Shown: positions 24,579-33,751, counted from the first letter of the stretch. The stretch: 64,000 nucleotides of DNA from BS750m-G62 sp964577175 (GCA_964577175.1 CAZNYC010000004.1:1-64000); one strand, 5' to 3'. A program made the numbers and translations. The notes: a model not told the origin generated them from the sequence alone.

Positions 24579-26048
24579 ATGGCCAAACCTCGCATCATCC
24601 GATTCATCGAGCCGAGCGGACGGCCGGGACGGCCGTTCAACGCCTGGATCCGCAAGTGGCCCCTCCTCGGCCCCATCACCCTGGCGTCGGTACTGGAACG
24701 GCGCGGCTACGATGTGGCCGTCTACAACGAGAACCTCTCCGGCCCGGTCCTCGAGAACCCCCGCATCATGGACGACCTCTGCGCCGCGGACGTCGTCGGC
24801 ATCAGCATCATGACGCCGACCGCCAACCGCGGGTACCAGATTGCCGACGCCATCCGCGCCCGGTGCCCGGACGTGACGCTGGCGTTCGGCGGGGTTCACG
24901 CGACGTTTTGTCCGGAGGAGGCGCAGCAGCACGGGGACGTGGTGGTGCAGGGCGAGGCGGAGTCGGTGATCGAGGATATCGCCGCCGGCCGCATTCGACG
25001 AGGCGTGATTCGCGGCGAGCCGGTGGAAGACCTGGACACGCTGCCCACGCTCAATCACAGCCTGATGCACGACTTCGAAAGCCTGCTGGGCGAGTGCCGG
25101 CGCCGCGAGTACTACGAACTGCCCGTCATGACCTCCCGCGGGTGCCCGTTCGGGTGCGAGTATTGCACCGTGACGCGGATGTTCGGCCGGCGGGTCCGCC
25201 GCCAGTCCGTGGGCAAGGTCCATGCAGACATCCAGAAGCACATGGCCCGCGGGTTCCGGCGGATGTTCTTCTACGACGACAACTTCACGACCGACCGGGC
25301 CTGGAGCCGGGACCTCCTGGAACGCCTCGCGCCGATGGACCTGCGGTTCAACGCCCAGGTCCGGGTCGATTTTCACTGGAAGGACCGCCACCGCCGCCGA
25401 CGCGACGACGACCTCCTCCGCGCCATGCGCAAGGCGGGCGGCGACGTCTTCTACATCGGCTACGAGACCATTGACGATGCGACCGCCAAGCAGTGGCATA
25501 AGGGATACCAGGGCGACGGGGCGCTGACGACGCGCCTCATGGAAGACACGCACATCCTCCACGACAACGGGTTCTGGATTCACGGCATGTTCGTCCTGGG
25601 CCCGCAGCACACGGAGCGGACGGCCGACCAGATCGTCCGGTTCGCCCATCAAAGCCGGCTCGAGACGCTTCAGATCAGTTGCCTGACGCCGTTCCCCGGC
25701 ACGCCGCTGATGGAGCAGTTCCGGCCGCACCTGGCCTTCACGCAGTTTCCCGCCGACTGGGACTACTACGACGGAACGCACTGCGTGTACGACCACGGCT
25801 GGCTGGGGGTCGAGCGCCTCCAGAACGTGCTGCTCGATGCGCATCGGCGGTTTTACCGGTGGAGCGGCCTGGGCGTGCATCGGCTCCGGAAATGCTTCGA
25901 GCAGAAGATCAGCATGGTTGACAAACTCGCCCTGTTCTGGAAGCACGCCCAAATCGCCCGCAACACCCTGAAGGCCTGGAAGACGGAGACGGCGGCGTAC
26001 CTGGAGACGTTCCGCGCGAGGTCGCTGCAGCCGGTGGAATCACGTTGA
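24579..26048 (+). CDS. B12-binding-domain radical SAM protein
   Basis: 489 residues. Residues 1-~135 form a Rossmann-like cobalamin-binding-type domain (PLLGPITLASVLERRGYDVAVYNENL, VVGISIMTPTANRGYQIA, FGGVHATFCPEEA); the DxHxxG cobalamin-ligand motif is not seen, as in many members. The radical SAM core begins at TSRGCPFGCEYC (C-x3-C-x2-C, the 4Fe-4S site). MFFYDDNFTTD and the YIGYETIDD block are typical of the BchE-like group. The C-terminal region (LTPFPGTPLMEQF, then HGWLGVERLQNVLLDAHRRFYRW) is shared with lipid- and tetrapyrrole-modifying members. The reaction is unknown; methylation or ring formation is possible. Starts 4 bases after dacZ, so they are co-transcribed. Confidence 0.85.
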   Translation: MAKPRIIRFIEPSGRPGRPFNAWIRKWPLLGPITLASVLERRGYDVAVYNENLSGPVLENPRIMDDLCAADVVGISIMTPTANRGYQIADAIRARCPDVTLAFGGVHATFCPEEAQQHGDVVVQGEAESVIEDIAAGRIRRGVIRGEPVEDLDTLPTLNHSLMHDFESLLGECRRREYYELPVMTSRGCPFGCEYCTVTRMFGRRVRRQSVGKVHADIQKHMARGFRRMFFYDDNFTTDRAWSRDLLERLAPMDLRFNAQVRVDFHWKDRHRRRRDDDLLRAMRKAGGDVFYIGYETIDDATAKQWHKGYQGDGALTTRLMEDTHILHDNGFWIHGMFVLGPQHTERTADQIVRFAHQSRLETLQISCLTPFPGTPLMEQFRPHLAFTQFPADWDYYDGTHCVYDHGWLGVERLQNVLLDAHRRFYRWSGLGVHRLRKCFEQKISMVDKLALFWKHAQIARNTLKAWKTETAAYLETFRARSLQPVESR

Positions 26049-26110
26049 ACGAGATGGAGTCGCCCTGGGATGTGACAGTGGCTTCCTGAGTGCAAAAGGG
26101 GGTGGCTGGC

Positions 26111-27553
26111 ATGGAGATATCGTCTGGAACCTTCCGCGAACGGTTGGCGTATCTGGCCATGAGTGCGGCCGTCAAGGGCGCGGACTGGGGCCTCCAGGTG
26201 CCGCCCGTCCGCGACTTCTTCCTGGACCGCCTGCTCGAGCGGTTGGACCAGTCGCACGCCGAGTGCGAGGACGACAGCGAGAAACTGCTCCACGACCGGT
26301 GGTTCGCCGGGCATCTGCGGCCGTTTCTGGACCGGCTGCTGGCGGAGCGTCCGGCGGCGGCGCGGGCCATCCTCCGCTTCATCGCCGCCTGGAGCCTGGA
26401 CGTCTACCGCCGGACGGAGGCGTATACGGAAGGCGCCGCCACCCCCTGCACGGTCGTCATCGAGCCCACCGACCGCTGCAACCTGAACTGTCCCGGCTGT
26501 TACGCCAAGAGCAGGCGCGACGGGTGCGACATCCCGCAGGAGCAGATGGAGAGCATCGTCGAACAGGTCATCGACATGGGCGTGACGCTCGTGACGATCT
26601 CCGGCGGCGAGCCGTTCCTGCGCGAGAAGGCCGACCGCACCCTCACGCGCCTGGCCGAGCGGTTCCCCGATCGCGGCTTTCTCGTCTACACAAACGGGAC
26701 GCTCATCGACGAGGAGATCGCCGACCGCCTGGCGCGCGTGGGCAACGTCTTCCCGGCCATCAGCGTGGAGGGGTTTGAGCACGAGACCGACGCCCGCCGC
26801 GGCGACGGCATCTACGACAAGGACCGCCGGGCCCGGCGCCTGCTGGCGGAGCGCGGCGTGATGTGCGGGTTCTCCGCCACCGTCACGCGGGAGAACTGCG
26901 AGTCGATCTGCTCCGATGCCTTCATCGAGATGCGCATCGACGAGGGCGACATGTTCGGCTGGTTCTTCCTGCTGATGCCGATCGGCCGGTCGCCGCGCGT
27001 CGACCTCATGGTCCGGCCTGAGCAGCGGGCCCTGCTGCGCGAGACGATCTACCGCTGGCGCGAGGAGGACCGGCCCATTTTCCTCGGCGACTTCTGGAAC
27101 GACGGGCCCCTGGTTGGCGGCTGCATCGCCGGCGGAAAGTACTATTTCCACATCTACGCCAACGGCGACATCAGCCCCTGCGTCTTCTCGCCGGTAGCCT
27201 GCGGCAACATCTTCGACATCGTCGACGGCCGGAGCGACTACGCCAGCCTGAACGACTTCGTGCAGCGGCACCCGGTGTTCGTCACGTTCCGGGAGGAGCA
27301 GACGAAGATCACGGACCGCGCGCGGCCGTGCCTGCTGGTGGATCACCCGGACGCGTTCCGGCGCGTGGCGCGGCTCCCCGAGTGCCGCCCCGCCAAGAAC
27401 ATGGCCGACGGGTACCTGGACGGCGACATCGCGGACCACGTCGACGCGACCGCAAAGGCGTGGGCGGACCTGGTGCCGCACCTGCCGCCGCTGCCCGCCG
27501 AGCGCGAGGCGACCCAGGCGGCGGAGGCGAAGCGGCCGGCGGCGTCCGCCTGA
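26111..27553 (+). CDS. Radical SAM protein with SPASM-like C-terminus
   Basis: 480 residues. The ATG at 26111 is preceded by AAAGGGGG at 8 bases; an upstream GTG is less supported. The N-terminal ~115 residues are helical and charged and precede the radical SAM core TDRCNLNCPGCYAK (C-x3-C-x2-C). ISGGEPFLRE is the SAM-binding GGE motif. The C-terminal third has cysteines for extra clusters: VGGCIAGGKYYFHIYANGDISPCVF with ACGN, and later RARPCLL and LPECRP, the SPASM or twitch-like layout of enzymes that modify peptides or oxidise small substrates. No precursor peptide gene was found beside it. Third gene of the dacZ operon, 62 bases after the B12-type radical SAM gene. Confidence 0.85.
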   Translation: MEISSGTFRERLAYLAMSAAVKGADWGLQVPPVRDFFLDRLLERLDQSHAECEDDSEKLLHDRWFAGHLRPFLDRLLAERPAAARAILRFIAAWSLDVYRRTEAYTEGAATPCTVVIEPTDRCNLNCPGCYAKSRRDGCDIPQEQMESIVEQVIDMGVTLVTISGGEPFLREKADRTLTRLAERFPDRGFLVYTNGTLIDEEIADRLARVGNVFPAISVEGFEHETDARRGDGIYDKDRRARRLLAERGVMCGFSATVTRENCESICSDAFIEMRIDEGDMFGWFFLLMPIGRSPRVDLMVRPEQRALLRETIYRWREEDRPIFLGDFWNDGPLVGGCIAGGKYYFHIYANGDISPCVFSPVACGNIFDIVDGRSDYASLNDFVQRHPVFVTFREEQTKITDRARPCLLVDHPDAFRRVARLPECRPAKNMADGYLDGDIADHVDATAKAWADLVPHLPPLPAEREATQAAEAKRPAASA

Positions 27554-27680
27554 GGCGCCGGCCGGCGAGGAGGCTGCCGTGCGGCGACGGTGGACCGGGG
27601 CTGTCCGTGTGCAGGTTCACGCCCGAAGATTTAACGCACACGAAACACTTTCTTCGTCGGCGTTATGCCGGTACCAGCCC

Positions 27681-27810
27681 TTAGTCCGGCAACGCTAAGT
27701 CGAGCGCGGCGCGTCTCCGTGCCCGCCGCGCAGCCCCGAAAAGGCCGTTTTGAGCGCGGTGGGTGCGGAGACCCACCGCGCAGAATACGGACTTAGCGTT
27801 GTAGTGTTAG
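27681..27810. mobile_element. MITE-like element, copy B
   Basis: Left end TTAGTCCGGCAACGCTAAGT and right end ACTTAGCGTTGTAGTGTTAG, an imperfect inverted pair. It carries two family-1 hairpins (27704-27731 and 27754-27781) with a GAAAAGGCCGTTTTGA spacer, as in copy A. The element separates the radical-SAM gene from the MarR gene. Confidence 0.7.
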
Positions 27811-27864
27811 GCGATGAAGGGCCGCAGCAAAGGGCTGAGGCGCCGACTGCCGGGGGATTTCCCT

Positions 27865-27891
27865 GGAAATTCCTTTTGCGTCCGATATAAT
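27865..27891 (+). promoter_or_regulatory. MarR gene promoter with palindromic operator candidate
   Basis: GGAAATTCC (27865-27873) is a 9-base palindrome in a stretch with GGGATTTCCC just before it. TATAAT at 27886-27891 is a perfect -10 box whose expected start point falls at or next to the A of the MarR start codon at 27899. MarR proteins bind such palindromes near their own promoter, so this is a plausible autoregulatory operator. Confidence 0.5.
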
Positions 27892-27898
27892 GTGGCTT

Positions 27899-28525
27899 AT
27901 GGCCTCGGGTGCTATCGAAGAGAAAGCGGCAAGTTTTGCCGTCGCCGAATCGGTGATGCAGGCCCTGCGGCGCATCAGCCGGGCGATTGAACGGCACTCC
28001 CATTCGCTCGCCAGCCGCTGTGGCCTGACCGTCCCGCAACTGGCCGTCCTCAAGGAACTCGGTGCCGGCGGCGGACGGAGCATCGGCGAACTCACACGGG
28101 CCGTCCACCTGAGCCAGGCGACGGTCACGGGTATCCTGGACCGCCTCCAGCGGCGGGGATTGATCGAACGTCGGCGCGGCGAGGCCGACAAACGGAAGGT
28201 CCACGTGTGGCTGACCGGGGAAGGCCGCCAGGCGCTGGACCACTCGCCTCCGCTCCTTCATGAGAGCTTTCTGGAGGCGTTCGGGCGGCTCGAGGAGTGG
28301 CAGCAGACGCAGATTCTTTCCTCGCTCCAGCGGGTGGTGGCGATGATGGAGGCGGAACGGATTGAGGCCGCCCCCATGCTGACGCCCGGCCCGATGAACC
28401 GGACGCCCGAGGAGACACGGTCGTTTCTCGAAGAAACGGAGAGCGGGCATGGGCCCTCGGACGCCCCGGACAGACCGTCTCAGGCGGCGAACGAAACGGG
28501 TCAGCAGGAGGATTCGACCCATTGA
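27899..28525 (+). CDS. MarR-family transcriptional regulator
   Basis: 208 residues. Winged-helix regulator that usually represses nearby genes and is released by a small ligand or by oxidation. Residues ~15-150 match MarR: HSHSLASRCGLTVPQLAVLKELG, recognition helix SIGELTRAVHLSQATVTGILDRL, and the wing RRGLIERRRGEADKRKVHVWLT. A long C-terminal tail (~155-208, rich in E, P, S, T and Q) is unusual for the family. The start is at MASGAIEE; a TATAAT box 8 bases upstream suggests a leaderless transcript, with no ribosome binding site. Its position between the radical-SAM operon and the MttB genes makes either a candidate target. Confidence 0.88.
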   Translation: MASGAIEEKAASFAVAESVMQALRRISRAIERHSHSLASRCGLTVPQLAVLKELGAGGGRSIGELTRAVHLSQATVTGILDRLQRRGLIERRRGEADKRKVHVWLTGEGRQALDHSPPLLHESFLEAFGRLEEWQQTQILSSLQRVVAMMEAERIEAAPMLTPGPMNRTPEETRSFLEETESGHGPSDAPDRPSQAANETGQQEDSTH

Positions 28526-28599
28526 ACGCGGGGGGCCGTTGCCCCCTCCGGCCGTAGCGCCATGCCGATGACGGCACCAGCGGTGCGTGGGAGGCGGGC

Positions 28600-29127
28600 A
28601 TGCTTCTGTTTGTCGACGAAAGGGGCACGTTCACGGCGCCATGCCGTGCGAGGTGCTGGCTGGCGTGGCAATATCAGAGGACCAACTATGGAACCTTGTC
28701 AAGGCGGTGCGCTCGGTGGAACGCGAGTACTTCGGTGACTACCTGTGTAATCTGGGAGACCCCGAGCGCAAAGGCAGGAAACTGCTGAAGCGCAAGCGTT
28801 TCCGTAGTGCTGGCCGTTGCGTCGCGACATCGGAAGACGAGTTACCTCAGTTCGCGCATTGTGCCAAAGCCTTTCTTTGTGCATAGCGAGTTGACGACCG
28901 GCGTCTTCCTTGCGGATCTGGCGGCGTATGTGCTTGGGTGGGGGTGGCGATTGGCGAGCATGACTCAGCTGCGGAGGAATGAACTCCAGCCATTCGCGGA
29001 CAAACTCCACGAAATGCAGTTTCAGGGCGAGAAGCCCCGGCGTGATGGGAAAGGCGTGTGGGACTTTTACGGAATTACGTACCTGGACGATCTGCGGGGA
29101 AGGTTTGACCGCGAGGGCGAGTCCTAG
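28600..29127 (+). pseudogene. Decayed DUF3800 gene
   Basis: Three segments in different frames make up pieces of one DUF3800 protein. MLLFVDERGTFTA (from 28600) shifts near 28640 into EVLAGVAISEDQLWNLVKAVRSVE followed by GRKLLKRKRFR. After about 28830 the frame changes again to IVPKPFFVHSELTTGVFLADLAAYVLGW, running to 29127. Intact DUF3800 proteins have a further 100 or so residues between these last two parts, so there is an internal deletion as well as at least two frameshifts. DUF3800 proteins are RNase-H-like and often mobile. It is not expressed as a full protein. Confidence 0.75.
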
Positions 29128-29268
29128 GCGCGAGGCCGAGTCCCAGGCGCAAAAAAATGAAGGCAATGAGCGGCCGAAGCCACCCAAAGCCTCCGGTGCT
29201 GTATTGGCCGATTCGGCCCGGAAGTCAAGCGAAAATGCACACAGCGCGAACTTGTTGAAGGACCGACT

Positions 29269-30750
29269 ATGGCCCAGACAACCGACCGACCGAAACACCT
29301 GGAACCCGGCCTGCCGTCCACGCTCTACCGTCCGCTGACCGAGGCGGATGCCAAGCGCATGGCGGAGGCGGCGCTGGAGGTCCTCGAGAAGTCCGGCGTC
29401 GCCGCCTACTCCGACACCGCCTACCGCACCCTGACCGAGGCGGGCGGCGAGGGCGACGACGAGACCCGTGTCGTCCGCCTGCCCCGCAGCATGGTCGAGG
29501 ACGCCGTCGCCTCCAACCCCTCCTCCGTTACGCTCTACAGCCGCGACGGCGAGTTCGATTGCCGGCTCGAAGGCAGCCGCGTCCACTATGGGACGGGGGG
29601 CACGGCCATCTACGTGCTCGACCCCGAAACGGGCGCGCGCCGGCCCTCGCGCACCGAGGACGTCGTGTTGAACGCGCGGCTCGTGGATACGCTCGAGAAC
29701 GTGCACCTCTTCACGATCAACGTGTTCCCGAACGACATCGAGGAGAAGGACCGCATCGACGTGAACCGGTTCTTCCACGCCTTCGACCACACCCGCAAGC
29801 ACGTGATGGGCGGCATCTACTCGATGGCCGGATGCAAACGGGTCGTCGAGATGGCCGAGATGATCGCCGGCAGCCCCGAGGCGCTGCGCGACCGGCCGTT
29901 CGTCTCGTTCATCACCCTCATCATCAGCCCGTTCAAGATCGACAAGGACTACGGCGAGATGTGCTGCTACCTCGCGGGCGAGGGGCTGCCCGTGGTCGTG
30001 CCGACGGAGCCGATCTGCGGCACGACGTCGCCCGTGACGCTGGCGAGCAACGTCCTGACGCACACGGCCGAGACCCTGGCCGGTATCACCCTGGTGCAGT
30101 CGGTCCGCAAAGGCGCGCCGGCCATCTGCGGCAGCGTGGGGTCGATTACGGACCTCAGGACGATGGACCACCTTGGCGGGCCCATCGAACGGGCCATGAT
30201 CCATGCGGCCGTCTCGCAGATGTCGCAATACTTCGACATTCCGCTCTATTCGACGGGCGGCACGAGCGACGCCAAGGAGGTTGACATCCAGGCCGCCTAT
30301 GAGAGCGGCATGTCGAGCCTCCTGGTGGCCATGTCCGGGGCCAACTACATCCACGACATCGCCGGCCTCATGGAGGCCGACCTGACGGTCTCGTACGACA
30401 AACTCGTCATGGACAACGAGATTCTCGGCATGTGCCAGCGGGTCCTGCGGGGCATCGAGGTGGACGACGACCGCCTGGGCACCGACCTCATCATCGAGAA
30501 AGGCCCGGCCCAGGACTTCCTGGCGGAGGAGCACACCATCCGGTACATGCGGAGCGAGTTCTTCCAGCCGCGCCTCGCGAACCGTGAGAAACGCCAGACC
30601 TACACGTCCGGGGACTCTGCCCTGGCGCGGGCGAAGGCACAGGTCCAGGAAATCCGCGCCGCCGAGGCCCTGAGCCGCCTCGACGCAGGCGTCCGCGAGC
30701 GCATCCTCGGGACGTTCGACGAGATCATCCAGCCGGAGGCGACGGCCTGA
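29269..30750 (+). CDS. MttB-family (trimethylamine methyltransferase-like) protein, first copy
   Basis: 493 residues, cytoplasmic TIM-barrel methyltransferase of the MttB superfamily. No in-frame TAG is present, so it belongs to the non-pyrrolysine branch; characterised members (MtgB, MtpB, MtcB) demethylate quaternary amines such as glycine betaine, proline betaine and carnitine and pass the methyl group to a corrinoid protein. Family blocks: VHYGTGGTAIYVLDPETGARRPS, TKHVMGG-like RKHVMGGIYSMAGC, TEPICGTTSPVTLASNV, SGANYIHDIAGLMEAD and TIRYMRSEFFQPRL. No MttC-type corrinoid protein is encoded nearby. AAGGA precedes the ATG. Followed at 150 bases by a second family member, with family-1 hairpins between. 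Confidence 0.88.
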   Translation: MAQTTDRPKHLEPGLPSTLYRPLTEADAKRMAEAALEVLEKSGVAAYSDTAYRTLTEAGGEGDDETRVVRLPRSMVEDAVASNPSSVTLYSRDGEFDCRLEGSRVHYGTGGTAIYVLDPETGARRPSRTEDVVLNARLVDTLENVHLFTINVFPNDIEEKDRIDVNRFFHAFDHTRKHVMGGIYSMAGCKRVVEMAEMIAGSPEALRDRPFVSFITLIISPFKIDKDYGEMCCYLAGEGLPVVVPTEPICGTTSPVTLASNVLTHTAETLAGITLVQSVRKGAPAICGSVGSITDLRTMDHLGGPIERAMIHAAVSQMSQYFDIPLYSTGGTSDAKEVDIQAAYESGMSSLLVAMSGANYIHDIAGLMEADLTVSYDKLVMDNEILGMCQRVLRGIEVDDDRLGTDLIIEKGPAQDFLAEEHTIRYMRSEFFQPRLANREKRQTYTSGDSALARAKAQVQEIRAAEALSRLDAGVRERILGTFDEIIQPEATA

Positions 30751-30769
30751 GCGGTCCGACATGCGTTTT

Positions 30770-30847
30770 GCGCGGCGGGTCTCCGCACCCGCCGCGCAGC
30801 CCCAAGAAGGGCGTTTCGAGCGCGGTGGGTACGGAGACCCACCGCGC
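30770..30847. repeat. Pair of family-1 hairpins
   Basis: 30770-30797 and 30820-30847, separated by a GAAGGGCGTTTCGA spacer like that in the MITE-like elements, but the element ends are not recognisable. It lies between the two MttB-family genes. Confidence 0.7.
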
Positions 30848-30899
30848 CAATACGGGCGCGGCCGCATCACGCCCATCGCCGCACTGAAAGGAGATTGCG

Positions 30900-32414
30900 T
30901 TGGCCAAGACACAGCGACAAGGCGTCCTCGTCAGCCGGCCGCGCGAGCGGCTGTCGGAGGATCAGGTCCGCCTCATTGACGGCACCAGCCGTGATCTGCT
31001 CCAGGACCCCGGCCTCCTGTGCTACAACCGCGAGGCCGCGGACCTGTTCGAGAAGGCCGGCGCCGAGGTCGAATCCGGCGACGACTATGCCCACGTGCGG
31101 GTCCCGCCCGAGATGGTCGACCGGGCCGTCGAGTCCGCCCCGTCCACCATCACCCTCGGGGCGCGGAACCCCGACAACCGCCTGATCCTCGACGCCACCG
31201 AGCCGCGCGCCCGGTTCGTGAGCGGTTCCGAGACCAACATCTGGCTCGACGTGGCGTACGACGGGGCGGGGCCGCCCACGCTTACGCGCGAAGACGGCTC
31301 CATCGAGCGGCTCTGCCGCTCCGCCCACCTGTGCGACCAACTGGAGCACCTCGATTCGTTCATCCGCAACGTCAACATCCAGGACGAGGCCGTCACGGAC
31401 GCCAACAAGGACGTCAACAAGTTCCTGGCGAGCCTGAACAACATCACGAAGCACGTACAGGCCGGGCTGACGACGCTGGAGTCGTTGGACGACGTGGTCC
31501 GCCTCGGCCAGATCGTGGCCGGGGGCGAGGAGGCGTTCGCGGCCGAGCCCGTCGTCTCGTTCATCGCGTGCGTCATCAAGAGCCCGCTCCAGGTGGTGGA
31601 CGACACGGCCGCCAAGGTCATCGCGGTGGCCCGGCGCAAGGTGCCGATCGTCATCTCGAGTTGCCCGATGGCCGGCGCGACCGCCCCGTTCGACGAGTAC
31701 GGTATGGTGGCCCAGATCAACGCCGAACTCCTCGCCGGCGTCACGCTGACGCAACTCGCGCAGGAAGGCGCCCCCGTCCTGTACGGCAGCGTGCCGGTGC
31801 GGACGCGTCTCGACAACTTGAACGACATGTACGGCGCCCCGGAGTTCAACCATTACAACATCGATTGCGCCCAGATGGCCCGCTTCTACCGCCTGCCGTG
31901 CTACTCCACCTCCGGCGTGGGCGATACGAGCGAGCCGGGCATCCAGGCCACCGCCGAGAAGATGCTCACCTACATGTCCGTCCCGTTCGCGGGCCCGCAG
32001 TACATCCACTATGCGTTCGGGCTGCTCGAGCGGACGAACGTCTTCTGCCCGGAGCAGGCGGTGCTCGACAACGCGCACATCGGCATGGTGAAGTTCGCGA
32101 TGGCCGGCCCGGACGGCGTGGCGGCGGACCGCCGCGACGAGATCCTCGCCACCGCCCGCGAGATCATGGAGACCGACCACAAGACCTACATCTACCACCT
32201 GCCGATGCCCACGCGCGAGTCCGTCTACGTGGCCTACCCGATGGAGTCCGACGACGGCGATGCCCTCCGCGCCGCCCACGAGGCATACCACGAGATCCTG
32301 GCCCGCCCGCGCAACCCCCTGCCGGACGACGTCCGGGACGCCATCCGCAAACACGTGCCCGGTGTGCTCGACCCGGCGCTGGCAAGTGCACCCAAAGCAA
32401 AGGAGACATCATGA
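30900..32414 (+). CDS. MttB-family protein, second copy
   Basis: 504 residues. The start is TTG (decoded Met), fixed by AAAGGAG 7 bases upstream; no ATG is available. Like its neighbour it lacks an in-frame TAG and is a non-pyrrolysine MttB homologue. Blocks seen: TKHVQAGLTTLESLDDVV, CPMAGATAPFDEYGMVAQINAELLAGV, PVRTRLDNLNDMYGAPE, GPQYIHYAFGLLERTN. It is clearly diverged from the first copy, so different substrates or a heteromeric pair are possible. Its TGA overlaps the ATG of the next gene (ATGA), so the methyltransferase downstream is translationally coupled. Spacing and strand place it in one operon with the first copy. Confidence 0.88.
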   Translation: MAKTQRQGVLVSRPRERLSEDQVRLIDGTSRDLLQDPGLLCYNREAADLFEKAGAEVESGDDYAHVRVPPEMVDRAVESAPSTITLGARNPDNRLILDATEPRARFVSGSETNIWLDVAYDGAGPPTLTREDGSIERLCRSAHLCDQLEHLDSFIRNVNIQDEAVTDANKDVNKFLASLNNITKHVQAGLTTLESLDDVVRLGQIVAGGEEAFAAEPVVSFIACVIKSPLQVVDDTAAKVIAVARRKVPIVISSCPMAGATAPFDEYGMVAQINAELLAGVTLTQLAQEGAPVLYGSVPVRTRLDNLNDMYGAPEFNHYNIDCAQMARFYRLPCYSTSGVGDTSEPGIQATAEKMLTYMSVPFAGPQYIHYAFGLLERTNVFCPEQAVLDNAHIGMVKFAMAGPDGVAADRRDEILATAREIMETDHKTYIYHLPMPTRESVYVAYPMESDDGDALRAAHEAYHEILARPRNPLPDDVRDAIRKHVPGVLDPALASAPKAKETS

Positions 32415-33751
32415 CTATTACGAGAACCGAACGAAGCGGCGTGTCGGAAGACGACCCCCTCGCGCCCGAAGAGCAGATGGAAGCCTATGCCGAGGCCGTC
32501 AGCAGCGGCCTGTACGCCAAGCAGTCCGGCCTGGTCGGCAAGTACGACAACGTCCGCCGATTCTGGGAGGACGAGATCACCCGCATCTACCTGCGGCCTC
32601 ACCTGAAGCGGCTCATCGACCGCAGCCAGTCGCTGATGCGGCGGGTGAGGGTGCTCGACCTCGGCTGCGGTTCCGCCGACGGGTACGAACTGCTCGCCGG
32701 TGTCCGCCAGCGGGACTCCGACATTCACTCCAGCGCGGTCAAACTCCTCCAGGACGAGATCCTTGGGGAGTACAAGGGCCTGGACCTTAGCGCCGAACTG
32801 CTCGACCAGGCCCGGAGCATCTACGGCAACCGGCCCAAAATGGTCTTCGATCAGGGCGACTTCACCCAGGGGCTGCCCCTCGGCGAGGACGCGCGGCCGT
32901 ACGACCTCTACTTCACCTCCTACGGCACGATGTCGCATCATAATGACGACGCGACGGCCGTCCGCCTGCTGGCCGACATCGCCCGCCGATGCGAGCACTA
33001 CTGCATCATCGTCTGCGACTGGCTCGGCCGCTACTCCTACGAATGGCAGAGCCTTTGGACGAACGAACCCGAGACGTTCCAGAATCTCGATTACGTCGTC
33101 TCCTACATCTACTCGCCGGAAGAGCGCGAGCGGATGCGCGACCAACTCCAACACCTGACGCTCCGCCTCATGAGCCGCCAGGAGGCCGAGAACATCGTCC
33201 AGCGGGCATCGGAGGAGGCGGGCGTCGAGATCCGCCCGCTCCAGTTCTTCGACCGCTCCGTCCTCACGGGCCGCCACCTCGACACCGGCGAGTACAACGC
33301 CCACGCCCAGCCGCTGCGCCAGGCCGTCAACTCCCTGCACGAGACCGGCGTCCGGACGGAATTGGAGTCGCTCATCTTCAACTACGTGCCGAAGCAGAAC
33401 TTCGCCTTCCTCAACGACTACTTCGAGCATCTCCAGATGGCCTGGAACACGCTCATCGAGTACGTGGCGTGCCTGCTGGACGCCTACGACGAGACCGAAC
33501 GCGCCTTCATCCCCGGGGCGCCGGAGGTGCCGGCCACGTACCCGGCGCCGCTGCGTGACATGATGGCCCGTATGCGCGTCGTCGTCGATGGCATCGGCTG
33601 GCTGCATTACGGCCTGCCGCGAGAGAACATCATTGAACCCCAACTCGGCTACGCCCTGCGATACCTCATCATGAACCTGCAGCAGGGGCAGGGGTGCGGC
33701 CACGGACTGGTCGGTATCCTGGAGGTCGACAGGGACGGCCGGCGACAGTAA
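32411..33751 (+). CDS. SAM-dependent methyltransferase with extra domains
   Basis: 446 residues, longer than a simple class I methyltransferase. The SAM-binding motif I is VRVLDLGCGSADGYELL (about residues 78-94), then a 'GLDLSAELLDQARSI' block (motif II) and 'DQGDFTQGLPLGED' (motif III region), 'YDLYFTSYGTMSHH' (motif IV). After ~250 the protein continues with helical regions (LRQAVNSLHETGVRTELESLIFNY, NFAFLNDYFEHLQMAWNTLIEYVACLLDAYDETE) and a final ELQxxQG-like GLVGILEV end not recognised. The gene overlaps the second MttB gene by 4 bases. The substrate is unknown; it may make or modify the methylated compound that the MttB proteins use. Confidence 0.85.
   Translation: MTITRTERSGVSEDDPLAPEEQMEAYAEAVSSGLYAKQSGLVGKYDNVRRFWEDEITRIYLRPHLKRLIDRSQSLMRRVRVLDLGCGSADGYELLAGVRQRDSDIHSSAVKLLQDEILGEYKGLDLSAELLDQARSIYGNRPKMVFDQGDFTQGLPLGEDARPYDLYFTSYGTMSHHNDDATAVRLLADIARRCEHYCIIVCDWLGRYSYEWQSLWTNEPETFQNLDYVVSYIYSPEERERMRDQLQHLTLRLMSRQEAENIVQRASEEAGVEIRPLQFFDRSVLTGRHLDTGEYNAHAQPLRQAVNSLHETGVRTELESLIFNYVPKQNFAFLNDYFEHLQMAWNTLIEYVACLLDAYDETERAFIPGAPEVPATYPAPLRDMMARMRVVVDGIGWLHYGLPRENIIEPQLGYALRYLIMNLQQGQGCGHGLVGILEVDRDGRRQ

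Noticed and set aside
26050..27553. RiPP precursor peptide beside the SPASM radical-SAM gene
   Set aside because: I searched the gaps 26049-26110 and 27554-27680 for a short frame with a ribosome binding site and found none convincing.
29128..29268. Cobalamin riboswitch upstream of the first MttB gene
   Set aside because: No B12-box-like conserved sequence was found; only a short GGCCGATTCGGCC hairpin is present.
29269..32414. Pyrrolysine-containing trimethylamine methyltransferases
   Set aside because: No in-frame TAG interrupts either gene and no pyl genes are present; they are non-pyrrolysine homologues.
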